Shown one piece after another: positions 36,017 to 44,214 of a stretch of DNA of 64,000 nt. A program made the translations under genes and the position numbers. A model generated the notes under the pieces. That model was not told the DNA's origin and did not search any database. It was given only the letters and a program-made list of their open reading frames with translations. This DNA comes from Caballeronia sp. GAFFF1. Its GTDB lineage: Bacteria > Pseudomonadota > Gammaproteobacteria > Burkholderiales > Burkholderiaceae. The stretch lies in the NCBI RefSeq assembly GCF_023630705.1, contig NZ_JALQEM010000034.1, forward strand, positions 124,001 through 188,000. The letters run 5' to 3'. Positions within the stretch are counted from its first letter, which is position 1; every line of letters starts with the position of its first letter.

Positions 36017-36326
36017 TTGCCGAACGCCAGATCTTTTGTAGTGGTGCGCGATGCGATGCCCTCAATGCGACTGGCGTATCGAATACGCACGTGACTCGCC
36101 CGACTGCCGATGACCACTTATGGAAAACGGCCTATCTCCGAACACTCTTATCGGCTGCCTATCTGCTTAGTTAAGTCAGGAGTTGTCCGTTTCGCGAGCC
36201 CGCGAGGGGCTAACAAGTAAATCGTGCCGGTCACGTGCGCAATCATCGGTAAAACAGGGTTTTCATCAATGCGCGGAGCTGTTCCTTACGACGATACTCA
36301 GTCACACCCTTTCGTCGGAGCAGAGC
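36017..36326. other. Intergenic region between divergent genes, no gene called
   Basis: These 310 bases separate the start of the GGDEF-EAL gene (minus) from ATG 36327 (plus). I see no convincing coding frame, hairpin or promoter pair. It presumably holds the promoters of both sides. Confidence 0.4.
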
Positions 36327-36749
36327 ATGTCCCAGTCGTTTCTCTCGCATCAGGAAATCTTTGAACGAAGCATCGAGCACCTTCTCACGCAGGGGTCGGC
36401 TTCGCTGCTGCCGCGCGGAGGCGGTGCTTACCGGGGACGGTGCGGCGGCTGCCCCGTTGGCGCGCTGGTGCGGCCCGGTGACTATCGCACTGCCATGGAA
36501 GGCGTGCCCGTTCGCTTCATCCTCGCCGACCCGACGCGGGTTCCGGCGTACATGGATGTCGGCGTCGCCGCGCTCAGAAAGGCGCTGCTGCGGGCAAGGA
36601 TCAACGTGTTCTCGCAAGAAACCGTCGAACTGCTGAGCTGCCTGCAGAACGTACACGACGTTTTCGGCATCTGGGAGTGGGAGGACCGCTTGCGCTCCAT
36701 CGCGCGCCAATTCGGCCTGTCGGCCGAGCGGTTGCAGCGCGCGGCCTAG
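36327..36749 (+). CDS. Small protein of unknown function, tandem paralogue 1
   Basis: The protein is 140 residues from ATG 36327 (CGGAG ribosome site nearby). It has no signal peptide or TM segment. Its blocks 'YRGRCGGCPVGALVRPGDY..AMEG', 'ALRKALLRARINVFSQETVELLSCLQNVHD' and 'WEDRLRSIARQFGL' recur in the next gene. The two close cysteines (C-G-G-C) might bind metal. The family is not recognised. The pair is 19 bases apart and presumably one transcript. Confidence 0.7.
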   Translation: MSQSFLSHQEIFERSIEHLLTQGSASLLPRGGGAYRGRCGGCPVGALVRPGDYRTAMEGVPVRFILADPTRVPAYMDVGVAALRKALLRARINVFSQETVELLSCLQNVHDVFGIWEWEDRLRSIARQFGLSAERLQRAA

Positions 36750-36768
36750 TGAATCAAGGCAACGCATC

Positions 36769-37149
36769 ATGAAAGACCTGACGGAAATCTTCGCAAAAGT
36801 GCGGTCGCATCTGCTTGCGCAGCAAGCCTTATCCGTGGATGACGACGGAACCTGTCGTCTGCGCGGGCAAGACGGCCGCCGATGCGCGATCGGCATCCTG
36901 ATCGATGACGCGCACTATGGCCATCCGCTGGAAGGCCTCGGCATCAGCTATTACAAGCCGGGGCAAGACGGTCCGCTACTGCGCGCGCTGGCGATGTCCG
37001 GTGTCGACGTCTATCGCGCGGAAACGTTAGCGCTACTTCACGACCTCGAAGATCTGCATGATGCAGGAGACGTCGCAGACTGGCCGCTTCAGCTTTCTGT
37101 TGTGGCGAAGCGTCACGCCATAGCGATGACCGAGGACGCGATGGCTTGA
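36769..37149 (+). CDS. Small protein of unknown function, tandem paralogue 2
   Basis: The protein is 126 residues and cytoplasmic by appearance. It aligns with the preceding gene over its length: 'CRLRGQDGRRCAIGILIDDAHY...LEG', then 'LLRALAMSGVDVYRAETLALLHDLEDLHD', then 'WPLQLSVVAKRH'. The C-x-x-C of paralogue 1 is reduced to a single cysteine in the matching place. Function unknown. A GC-rich imperfect hairpin follows the stop at 37157-37180. Confidence 0.7.
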   Translation: MKDLTEIFAKVRSHLLAQQALSVDDDGTCRLRGQDGRRCAIGILIDDAHYGHPLEGLGISYYKPGQDGPLLRALAMSGVDVYRAETLALLHDLEDLHDAGDVADWPLQLSVVAKRHAIAMTEDAMA

Positions 37150-37156
37150 CCGCCGG

Positions 37157-37190
37157 AGGCGCGCCGACGGGGCGGCGCCTTCATGCCTTT
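37157..37190 (+). terminator. Possible terminator after the small paralogue pair
   Basis: AGGCGC at 37157-37162 pairs with GCGCCT at 37175-37180, extended inwards by GCC/GGC with one bulged G. The following sequence (TCATGCCTTTGC) has only a weak T-run, so termination efficiency is doubtful. Confidence 0.35.
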
Positions 37191-37204
37191 GCATCGGCAT
37201 CTTC

Positions 37205-37283
37205 CTAATCGACGATTAGCGGTGAGATCGGCCGCCAGTTCTGGGAATTCGGCGATCACAAGAAACATCTAATCGCACGATAA
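37205..37283. promoter_or_regulatory. Two copies of a CTAATCG palindrome upstream of the DUF4118 gene
   Basis: CTAATCG-A-CGATTAG at 37205-37219 is a perfect 7-base-arm palindrome. A second, imperfect copy CTAATCG-CA-CGATAA is at 37269-37283, 64 bases further on. Both precede the gene starting at 37371, so they are candidate operator half-sites of one regulator. Confidence 0.4.
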
Positions 37284-37370
37284 TACGCACCGCTCTCGAC
37301 CTGTCTGCGCGGAAAGCGTCCCGCTCTATCGACCGGGTCAGGCTAAGAACTCAAATCTCGCGTCGAACGC

Positions 37371-38168
37371 ATGCAAATCAAAAACTCCAAACGGTGGGCG
37401 CCGCGCGGAGCAAAGAGGTGGCTCATCGCCGGAGCAGCACTTTTTGCCGCCGGCATCATCAGAACGATGCTGCACCCGTTGCTCGGCCCCGTCATGCCCG
37501 GCGCGGCTTTCCTCATCGCTGCGGCGCTCGTCCAGTACTATTGCGGCCTCGCGCCCGCCTCGTTCGTGATGTTGGCGGGACTAGTGATCGCCGACTATCT
37601 GTTCGTCCCCCCGTACGGACGCATCGACGTTATCGACGCATCCGACTTCCGGCTGCTCATCTCCTATCCGCTCATCACGATCGTCGTCATCACGCTGATC
37701 GAGCGCTTGCGACGCGCGCAGTATCGCGCCGAGTTGCTCGCGGCGGTCGCGCAGTCGCGATATGAAATGCTGCTGCGTCATGACAACGAGCGGCTCATCG
37801 CGCGTCGCGCCACGGACGAAATGCATCGCATGCTCCATCACATCGCGCAATACAATCGCTCGCTCATCGTCATCAAGGCGCTCGACCTGGCGAACGGCGT
37901 GTCGCCCGGCAGTGTCGTGGCGGCGGCGACTGCCGCGCGCAACGGCGTCTTCGACGACACATCGTTCGGCTCAGGCATCGCGTACGGTACGAAGCATGCC
38001 GAGGCGCACGAAGAAGATCTTGCCCGGGTAAGCGTTCGCCTGACGCCGGGGCATCACCGAATCCGTTTCCGGTCCGGCGGCCGCGACGACTGGCAACCCG
38101 TCGAGTGCGTGTGTGAGCGCTTCGTCACGCCGTCGGGCGACTTCCTGATCCTGCGAGCAGAAGACTGA
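37371..38168 (+). CDS. DUF4118 (KdpD-like) membrane protein without kinase domain
   Basis: The 265-residue protein has four closely spaced hydrophobic helices (~18-110; 'WLIAGAALFAAGIIRTML', 'FVMLAGLVIADYLFVPPYG', 'LLISYPLITIVVITLIERL') corresponding to the DUF4118 sensor module of KdpD-type kinases. A cytoplasmic part (~111-265) follows, containing a helix with 'LRHDNERLIARRATDEMHRMLHHIAQYNRSLIVIKAL'; no HATPase motifs are present. It could be an accessory sensor or an atypical kinase remnant. It ends 2 bases before the esterase gene, forming a likely operon with the next two genes. Confidence 0.75.
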   Translation: MQIKNSKRWAPRGAKRWLIAGAALFAAGIIRTMLHPLLGPVMPGAAFLIAAALVQYYCGLAPASFVMLAGLVIADYLFVPPYGRIDVIDASDFRLLISYPLITIVVITLIERLRRAQYRAELLAAVAQSRYEMLLRHDNERLIARRATDEMHRMLHHIAQYNRSLIVIKALDLANGVSPGSVVAAATAARNGVFDDTSFGSGIAYGTKHAEAHEEDLARVSVRLTPGHHRIRFRSGGRDDWQPVECVCERFVTPSGDFLILRAED

Positions 38169-38170
38169 CT

Positions 38171-39052
38171 ATGAACGCGCCCGAGTTTTCGTCGGCACAC
38201 AGCCACGATCACGCCGTCCTGCTTCTGCACGGCCTTTCCAGTTCGCCGCTCGAACTGCGTTTCCTCGCGCGCTTTCTTGCCGACGAAGGTTTCGCCACGC
38301 ATACGCCGGAATTGCGCGGATACAGCGCGGGCACCGGACACGAAACGATGGAAGGATGGATCGATGCGGCCGTCAAGGAATTCGACGCGCTCGCCGCCCG
38401 CTATCGCCACGTCTCCGTATGCGGGCTTTCGATGGGCGCGACGCTCGCAGCCGCCGTCGCGCAACGACGCCCGGACGCGCGCGCCTTGTTGCTGCTGTCG
38501 GTCACGCTCGACTATGACGGCTGGGCGATACCGTGGTACCGCTTCCTGCTCGACTACCTCTACTACACGCCGTTGCGCTCGCGCTACCGCTATCGCGAAG
38601 AGGAGCCGTACGGCTTGCGCAACGAGGCGTTGCGCTCGAAGATCGCGCGCGCGATGCAGAAGAACGAAATCAGCGAAGTCGGTCCCGCGTCCATCGCCAT
38701 GCCGGCGCTGCACGAAGCAAGCCGCCTCGCTCACGCCGTACGCAGGGAGCTCAAGGGCATCACGACGGACTGCCTCATCATTCACGCCATCGACGACGAG
38801 ACGTCGAGCCCGCATAACGCCCGCTTCGTCGGCAAGAACGTCGGGGCGTCGTTCCTCCGCACGATCTGGCTCGACGATTCATATCACATGATTACGTCGG
38901 ATAACGAGCGCGAAGTCGTCGCGCGTGAATGCGCGCTCTTTTTGCGCGAAAGCGCGGCAGCGTCGGAATCGAACAATGCGCCGACGCCGGTCGTGTCGCG
39001 CGCACTCGCGCGCCGTTTGCGGCAACTGGCGACCGTTGCGAGGAAAGCATGA
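38171..39052 (+). CDS. Alpha/beta hydrolase (esterase/lipase-like)
   Basis: This 293-residue hydrolase has 'VLLLHGLSSSPLELRFLARFL' (oxyanion region), the nucleophile elbow G-L-S-M-G near residue 85, an acid candidate in 'IHAIDDETSS' and the catalytic His in 'DDSYHMIT'. The layout is close to monoacylglycerol lipase/carboxylesterase EstA-type proteins. No signal peptide is visible. The substrate is unknown. The stop overlaps the start of the MipA gene (ATGA). Confidence 0.88.
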   Translation: MNAPEFSSAHSHDHAVLLLHGLSSSPLELRFLARFLADEGFATHTPELRGYSAGTGHETMEGWIDAAVKEFDALAARYRHVSVCGLSMGATLAAAVAQRRPDARALLLLSVTLDYDGWAIPWYRFLLDYLYYTPLRSRYRYREEEPYGLRNEALRSKIARAMQKNEISEVGPASIAMPALHEASRLAHAVRRELKGITTDCLIIHAIDDETSSPHNARFVGKNVGASFLRTIWLDDSYHMITSDNEREVVARECALFLRESAAASESNNAPTPVVSRALARRLRQLATVARKA

Positions 39053-39825
39053 ATCGCACGTGCGCGCTCGCGGCGGCACTCGCCCTCATGCTAACAGGTA
39101 CTGCGTACGCGGCGCACGCTGACGAGCCGCCGCCCGCCAGTGACTGGAAGGTGTCGATCGGGCCCGGCCTCTACGTCTTTCCGAAGTATCCCGGCTCGTC
39201 CAGATTGCAGGTGCTGCCGTTCCCGGTCCAGGACATATCGTGGAAGGAGCGGATCTTCTCGCAAGGCCCGGACGTGCTCGGCGTGAATGCGTTGAAGGGC
39301 GAGAACTATCACGTCGGTGCATCGCTGAGTTTCGATTTCCAATCGCGCTCCGCTTCCGACAACTCCCGTTTGAAGGGCTTGCCTGATGTTCACTACGGCC
39401 CCAAGCTGCGGCTTTTTGCTGACTACACGTGGTGGGCGTTCACCGGCGCGGCTTCGGTCTATCAGGACATCGCCGGAACGGGGCAAGGTCTCACCGCGAT
39501 GACGGACCTCTTCGTCTCGGCTCCGTTAGGCAAGCTCTTGCTCTCCGTCGGGCCGGGTCTGACGTGGGCGAACGCAGCTTATACGAGGACCTTTTTCGGC
39601 GTCAGCGCGCAGGAAAGCGCCGCGTCGGGCTTGCCTCAGTACGCGACGGGTTCCGGCTTGCGCGATATCCACCTCGGCCTGAACGCCACGTACACGATGA
39701 ACGCCCACTGGTCCGCCGATGTGACGGCGGAAATCGGACGGCTCGAAAAGTATGCCGGCGGCAGTCCGATCACCGAGCGCCGTCTCGATCTCAACGGCAT
39801 GGCGTCTGTTTCATATCACTTCTGA
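39049..39825 (+). CDS. MipA/OmpV family outer-membrane protein
   Basis: The protein is 258 residues from ATG 39049, which overlaps the esterase stop. The signal peptide is 'MNRTCALAAALALMLTGTAYA'. The mature part is a predicted beta-barrel with 'WKVSIGPGLYVFPKYPGSS', 'LSFDFQSRSASDNSRLKGL', 'LSVGPGLTWANAAY' and a terminal aromatic strand ending 'MASVSYHF', as in OmpV/MipA scaffolding proteins. Some members bind murein hydrolases or act in uptake; no specific partner can be named. Confidence 0.88.
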   Translation: MNRTCALAAALALMLTGTAYAAHADEPPPASDWKVSIGPGLYVFPKYPGSSRLQVLPFPVQDISWKERIFSQGPDVLGVNALKGENYHVGASLSFDFQSRSASDNSRLKGLPDVHYGPKLRLFADYTWWAFTGAASVYQDIAGTGQGLTAMTDLFVSAPLGKLLLSVGPGLTWANAAYTRTFFGVSAQESAASGLPQYATGSGLRDIHLGLNATYTMNAHWSADVTAEIGRLEKYAGGSPITERRLDLNGMASVSYHF

Positions 39826-39856
39826 TGCCGCGATGCGCGGCGATAGTCGCGCGAAA

Positions 39857-41089
39857 CTAAGCGTTCCCCTGCGCTTCCAGATGCCGCAGCAGCTTGCCCA
39901 CCATCCATACGACGGTGATCCCGACCAGTACGAAAAACGCGGCGAGCGGCGTCAACACCTGCACCGAGACGAAGCCCGCGAGTCCCATCATGGCCGACGA
40001 CACCAGCAGGAGCGCGCAACCCAGAATCGCGCTCGTGAGCCCCGCGATGTGCGGGAACAGCGAATTGCCTTTCGCCATGAGCGTCGGATACATCGCGCCG
40101 GCGCAAAAGCCCATCACGAGCACGGGCAGAGCGAGCGTCCATACGCGAAGGCCGACGGTCAACGCGAGAAGCAGCATGACGGCAGACGCAGCCGCCATCG
40201 TCCATGAGCCGATGCGCAAGCGCGCTTCGGCGCTCGGCAGACGCGGACCATGCACGCGGTTCGACAGACCGCCGAAGAAGTACATCATGCCGATGCCGAG
40301 CGCGAGATAACCGAAGTACGTCGGCGGCTTGTGCAGCGTGTTCTGGACCATGAACGGTCCGACGATATTGAACACGAGCAGAATGCTGTAGCACAGGCCC
40401 TGCGCGAGAAAGCAGTTCTGAAACACCGGACTCGCGAGCACCTTGCCCGCGTTCGCCATCAGCGTGCGCGGCTCGAGCCGCACCGGCCGCCGCAAAGTCT
40501 CGCGATAACGCCACACGAGCGCCCACATCACAATCGAATAGATGAGCAGGAAGACGAGGCACGCCTTCCAGCCGAACAAGGTTTGCAGATGCGCGCCTAT
40601 CACGGGCGCGACAATCGGCGCGAGCCCCCACGCGATCGACATGTACGTGAACGCGTGCATCAACGCATGGCCCGAGAACGAATCGGTGATGATGGCCTTG
40701 GCGAGCAGGTTCGTCGCCGCAATGCCGAAGCCTTGCAGGCAGCGCGCGATGAGAAACGTTTCGAGGTTCGTCGCGGCGAGCGACAGCAGGCAGCCGAGCG
40801 TGAAGACGACGAGCCCGAACGCGAGCACGCGCTTGCGGCCGTACGCGTCCGCCACGGGCCCGAGCGTCAGTTGGCCGAGCGCGTAGGCCGCCATGTAGCC
40901 CGAGACGCTCGACTGGATCGCTTGCGGCGAGGTCGCGAAATAGCGCGCCATCGCGGGCAGCGCGGGCACGTAAATGTCGATGGCAAGTTGCCCTGCCGAT
41001 GCGAACAGACACACGAGGAACAGCAGAAAGCGCGGCGAGTTCGCCGGGCGCGCGGCGACGAATGTGCCGTCCGGATGAGCAGGGTTCAT
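39857..41089 (-). CDS. Bcr/CflA-type MFS multidrug efflux transporter
   Basis: The protein is 410 residues from ATG 41089; an in-frame ATG 12 codons upstream is possible. It has twelve hydrophobic segments, the family's 'LAIDIYVPALPAMARYF' in TM1, and the loop motif 'GPVADAYGRKRVLAFGL'. It exports small drugs by proton antiport across the inner membrane in known relatives. It converges on the MipA gene with 31 bases between the stops. Confidence 0.88.
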   Translation of the reverse strand: MNPAHPDGTFVAARPANSPRFLLFLVCLFASAGQLAIDIYVPALPAMARYFATSPQAIQSSVSGYMAAYALGQLTLGPVADAYGRKRVLAFGLVVFTLGCLLSLAATNLETFLIARCLQGFGIAATNLLAKAIITDSFSGHALMHAFTYMSIAWGLAPIVAPVIGAHLQTLFGWKACLVFLLIYSIVMWALVWRYRETLRRPVRLEPRTLMANAGKVLASPVFQNCFLAQGLCYSILLVFNIVGPFMVQNTLHKPPTYFGYLALGIGMMYFFGGLSNRVHGPRLPSAEARLRIGSWTMAAASAVMLLLALTVGLRVWTLALPVLVMGFCAGAMYPTLMAKGNSLFPHIAGLTSAILGCALLLVSSAMMGLAGFVSVQVLTPLAAFFVLVGITVVWMVGKLLRHLEAQGNA

Positions 41090-41214
41090 GAAAGCAACGA
41101 AAGAGCGGATGCCGTGACGAGGCATCCGCCGGTTCAGATGGAATGAGGCTTCGAAGCGGCGTCAGCGCGTATTCTGCCTGTCATCGCGCGATGCCGCCGA
41201 ACGCGCCTCATCGG

Positions 41215-42180
41215 CTATGCGCCGCTGCGGTTCGCGGCGACGCGTTGCGCGTCGGCCTCGCGGGTCGATCCTTTCGCCGGACGCCCCGCCCAGTGGCCGG
41301 CGAGCATGGAGCCCGACAGGTTGTGCCACACGGAAAAGAGCGCGCCGGGCAGCGCGGCAATCGGCGTGAAATAGAGCTTGCCGAGCGTCGCGGCGAGACC
41401 CGAGTTCTGCATGCCGACTTCGATCGCCAGCGTGCGGCAGACGGCTTCGTCGAAACCGAGCAGACGCCCGCCCCAGTAGCCGCCGAGCAATCCGATGCCG
41501 TTGTGCAGCACCACGCCCAGCGCCACGACGACGCCGACCGACGCAATGCTCTTCTGCGTTCCGCCGACGACCGCCGCGATGATCAGCAGGATGGACACCA
41601 TCGACACGAGCGGCAGCACCGGCTCGATCTTGCGCACCAGCTTGCCGAAGAGATGATTCACGATCAGCCCGACGATGATCGGCAGCGCGACGATCTGCAG
41701 AATGCTCATGAGCATGCCGTGGACATCCACGGCGATGGACGCATCGACATAAAGGCGCGTGAGCAGCGGCGTCGCGAACACGCCGACGAGCGTGGACAGC
41801 GCGCTGATCGTCACCGAAAGCGCGACGTCGCCGCGCGCCAAATAGATCATCACGTTCGACGCCGTGCCGCTCGCGACGCTGCCGACGAGCACCATGCCCG
41901 CGGTGAGATCGGGCGGCATGCGCAGCGCCTTGGCGATGACCCAGGCGGCGAGCGGCATCACGAGATAGTGCAGGACGATGCCGGCGACGACCGGCGCGGG
42001 ACGCGTGAAGACGCGCCGGAAATCGTCGATGGAAAGCGTCACGCCCATCGACAGCATGATGATGGTGAGCAGCGTCGTCACGTGCGGCGCAATGCCGGTG
42101 ACCGATGACGGCGAGAAGTACGCGGCAACCGAAGCAAGTACGGCCCAAAGCGGAAAAAGACGGGTAATGCGGGCAAGCAT
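41215..42180 (-). CDS. Bile acid:sodium symporter (BASS) family transporter
   Basis: The protein is 321 residues from ATG 42180. About ten TM segments are present, with the BASS signatures '[18 protein letters not shown]', '[23 protein letters not shown]' and '[21 protein letters not shown]', which hold the unwound crossover helices. Bacterial members move pantoate, ketopantoate or other organic anions with Na+; the substrate here is unknown. The C-terminus is extended by ~20 polar residues. Confidence 0.9.
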   Translation of the reverse strand: MLARITRLFPLWAVLASVAAYFSPSSVTGIAPHVTTLLTIIMLSMGVTLSIDDFRRVFTRPAPVVAGIVLHYLVMPLAAWVIAKALRMPPDLTAGMVLVGSVASGTASNVMIYLARGDVALSVTISALSTLVGVFATPLLTRLYVDASIAVDVHGMLMSILQIVALPIIVGLIVNHLFGKLVRKIEPVLPLVSMVSILLIIAAVVGGTQKSIASVGVVVALGVVLHNGIGLLGGYWGGRLLGFDEAVCRTLAIEVGMQNSGLAATLGKLYFTPIAALPGALFSVWHNLSGSMLAGHWAGRPAKGSTREADAQRVAANRSGA

Positions 42181-42452
42181 GTGATGCGGTCCTCGAATGT
42201 CGTGGCGTGTGTGTTCTGAGCGAACGTCGAGCGCAGTAGCCGGCGCGTGATGCCCGAAGGCGTCACGGCGATACGGTCTGCTGGCGTCGGATGGCAAAGC
42301 GCGCGGCATGGGTCGCGGGCCGCGTGTGGGACGAAATGCTTGCCTTCGTGGGGCGAATGCCCGTTGACGATGCCGCGCCGCGCGGGTCACGCGCGACGCG
42401 GCCAGTTGGCGGGCAAGACTCGTATTTTACCGGCGCCCGCCCGGAGTTCGCG

Positions 42453-42472
42453 CACCGCCCTGACAGGCGGTG
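42453..42472 (-). terminator. Hairpin just after the GlcG/HbpS-like gene
   Basis: CACCGCC and GGCGGTG form a 7-base stem with a 6-base loop at 42453-42472, immediately downstream of the minus-strand stop at 42478. No T-run follows, so it may stabilise the transcript end and not terminate on its own. Confidence 0.35.
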
Positions 42473-42477
42473 TCGCT

Positions 42478-43206
42478 TCAGCGCGCCGACTCGATGGCTG
42501 CGGGGCTCAGATCGGTCGGAAAGCAGTGGGGATGTTCGAATCCCATCGGCGAGGCGCCCGTCGAATAGATGATGTTGTCGGTGTTGTTCGGGCCCTGCCC
42601 GCGCGGCACGTTGCCGAGCCCCGCGAGCTTGCGCATGCGGTATGCAATCGCATGATCCGCGCAGGCGCTGTCGCCGCTCACACCCAGACCGCCGATCACC
42701 TTTCCGCCCGCATAAAGCGCCACGCCGCCGCCGAAGGTGATCACGCCGCCGAGGGTGCGCCCGATGCCGCTGCCCTGTTCCAGAAAGCGCGCATCGAACG
42801 GATTCGAGTTGTTCAGACCGTACAGCGAGCCGCCCGGCTGCGTGGCCGCGTAAAGATTCGCAGTGGAAAGCGCGAGCGCATCGTTGGAGAAGCCGTTCGC
42901 GGTGTAGGCCTTCGCAATGGCGATGGCCCGGCTGCCGGGCCACGCGTCGCCCGTCTTGATGACCGAGCACAAGTGTCCTTCGCGATCCACGACCGCGGCC
43001 CACATCCGGTTGGGCTTGAAGATACCGCCGTTGCCGTCGCTCAGATTGACGACTTTCGCCAGTTGATTTTCTACCAGCGAGACGGTTCCTTGGGGAAGCA
43101 TGCAGCGTCCCTGCGGATAGTCGTCGTAGCCGTACGCGTGAGCGAGCGGCGACACGAGTGCAACGGACATTGCGGCGGCCAACGAGTAAGACGCGATCAT
43201 GCGCAT
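42478..43206 (-). CDS. Secreted GlcG/HbpS-like heme-binding family protein
   Basis: The protein is 242 residues from ATG 43206 (GGGAGA ribosome site) with a signal peptide ending 'SPLAHA'. The GlcG/HbpS core is recognised from 'AAVVDREGHLCSVIKTGDAWPGSRAIAIAKAYTANGF', 'GSGIGRTLGGVITFGGGVAL' and 'VIGGLGVSGDSACADHAIAYRMRKLAGL'. HbpS-type members bind heme or act in redox sensing; the function of periplasmic versions is not settled. It appears monocistronic. Confidence 0.85.
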   Translation of the reverse strand: MRMIASYSLAAAMSVALVSPLAHAYGYDDYPQGRCMLPQGTVSLVENQLAKVVNLSDGNGGIFKPNRMWAAVVDREGHLCSVIKTGDAWPGSRAIAIAKAYTANGFSNDALALSTANLYAATQPGGSLYGLNNSNPFDARFLEQGSGIGRTLGGVITFGGGVALYAGGKVIGGLGVSGDSACADHAIAYRMRKLAGLGNVPRGQGPNNTDNIIYSTGASPMGFEHPHCFPTDLSPAAIESAR

Positions 43207-43390
43207 GGCGATTCTCCCGACGTATTCACGATTTAACGACACGAGTGAAGCACTAAACCGATCGCTGCCTAACAAGATAGGATGCCTTAGTGAATAGAAC
43301 GAACGTTGTCTCTTCGTCGTAAACCCTGAACGAAGAAGAGCGCGCTGCCGGCGCAAAGCTCGTAGAAAGCGCGCTGTAATCGGAAGAAAG

Positions 43391-44044
43391 TCAGCCCGAC
43401 ACCGACGCTTCCACCACGGCCAGATAGGCCGCCAGCGCCCGCTTGACCTCGCGCAGATAACGCTTCGCGAGTTGCACATCGCCCATCGCGGGACGCAGCT
43501 TGATGGCGAGCGCGCCGCTCGCGAGCGCGCGCAACATGTCGACGTAAAGCGCGCGCTCGGCGGGCTTTACGCTCGCCATGCGCACGTCGATCACCTTCCG
43601 GAGCGTGCCGGACTCGCGCTTGGTCTTGTCGTCGTGCGGCATGGCGGACATCAGGATGAGGCAGTCCGGGTGCTGCTCCAGATACGTGATGTAAGGGGTC
43701 ATGATGCGGTCGATCACCGCCTCCGACGACAACGCGCGCCACGTCTCGGCATCGATCTGGCCAAGCGCGCCGTCGATCTCGCCCATCGCTGCCTTGTGAC
43801 GGTCCCAGAGCGCGCTCAACAGACTCTCTCGGTCCGGGAAGAAGTGATACATCGAGCCGATCGGCGTCTGCGCGCTGCGTGCCACGCCATGCATGGTCAC
43901 GCCGGCGAGACCTTTTTCCACAATCAGATCGGCCGTCGCGTCGAGCACCGATTCGATGCGCGCGCGCCCGCGCGCCTGCAATGGCGAACGGGCGCTGCCG
44001 GCGCGTTCAGGTGCATGCGGGTCGTGATCGTGTGGCTTCGTCAT
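43391..44044 (-). CDS. TetR-family repressor of the adjacent efflux operon
   Basis: The protein is 217 residues. The N-terminal helix-turn-helix spans ~28-75 ('RIESVLDATADLIVEKGLAGVTMHGVA', 'GSMYHFFPDRESLLSAL'), followed by an all-helical ligand-binding domain. It is divergent from the HlyD/EmrB/NodT operon with 170 bases between starts, where two matching palindromes lie. The layout is that of a local repressor released by a pump substrate. The ligand is unknown. Confidence 0.9.
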   Translation of the reverse strand: MTKPHDHDPHAPERAGSARSPLQARGRARIESVLDATADLIVEKGLAGVTMHGVARSAQTPIGSMYHFFPDRESLLSALWDRHKAAMGEIDGALGQIDAETWRALSSEAVIDRIMTPYITYLEQHPDCLILMSAMPHDDKTKRESGTLRKVIDVRMASVKPAERALYVDMLRALASGALAIKLRPAMGDVQLAKRYLREVKRALAAYLAVVEASVSG

Positions 44045-44070
44045 CGGGTCTCCAATTCGTCGAACGAAAC

Positions 44071-44086
44071 TAGACGCATGCGTCTA
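44071..44086. promoter_or_regulatory. TetR operator candidate 1
   Basis: TAGACGCATGCGTCTA is a perfect 16-base palindrome. It overlaps by two bases a possible -10 box TACAAT (44085-44090) for the efflux operon. It shares the arm TAGACG and the 4-base spacing with the second copy at 44099-44116. Confidence 0.65.
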
Positions 44087-44098
44087 CAATCGTGCATA

Positions 44099-44116
44099 CT
44101 AGACGATGCCGTCTAG
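44099..44116. promoter_or_regulatory. TetR operator candidate 2
   Basis: CTAGACG-ATGC-CGTCTAG is a 7-base-arm palindrome with the same arm and spacing as operator 1. The centres are 29 bases apart, close to three helical turns, so two repressor dimers could sit on nearly the same face of the DNA. Confidence 0.65.
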
Positions 44117-44214
44117 TTTGGCGAGCGTGCCGGTCAAGTGTCGCGGCCGCCCCATCGGATGCAGATACATCACGGCTGCGCTTGCAGCGCAGTCATATCG
44201 AGGTTGGAGAAATC

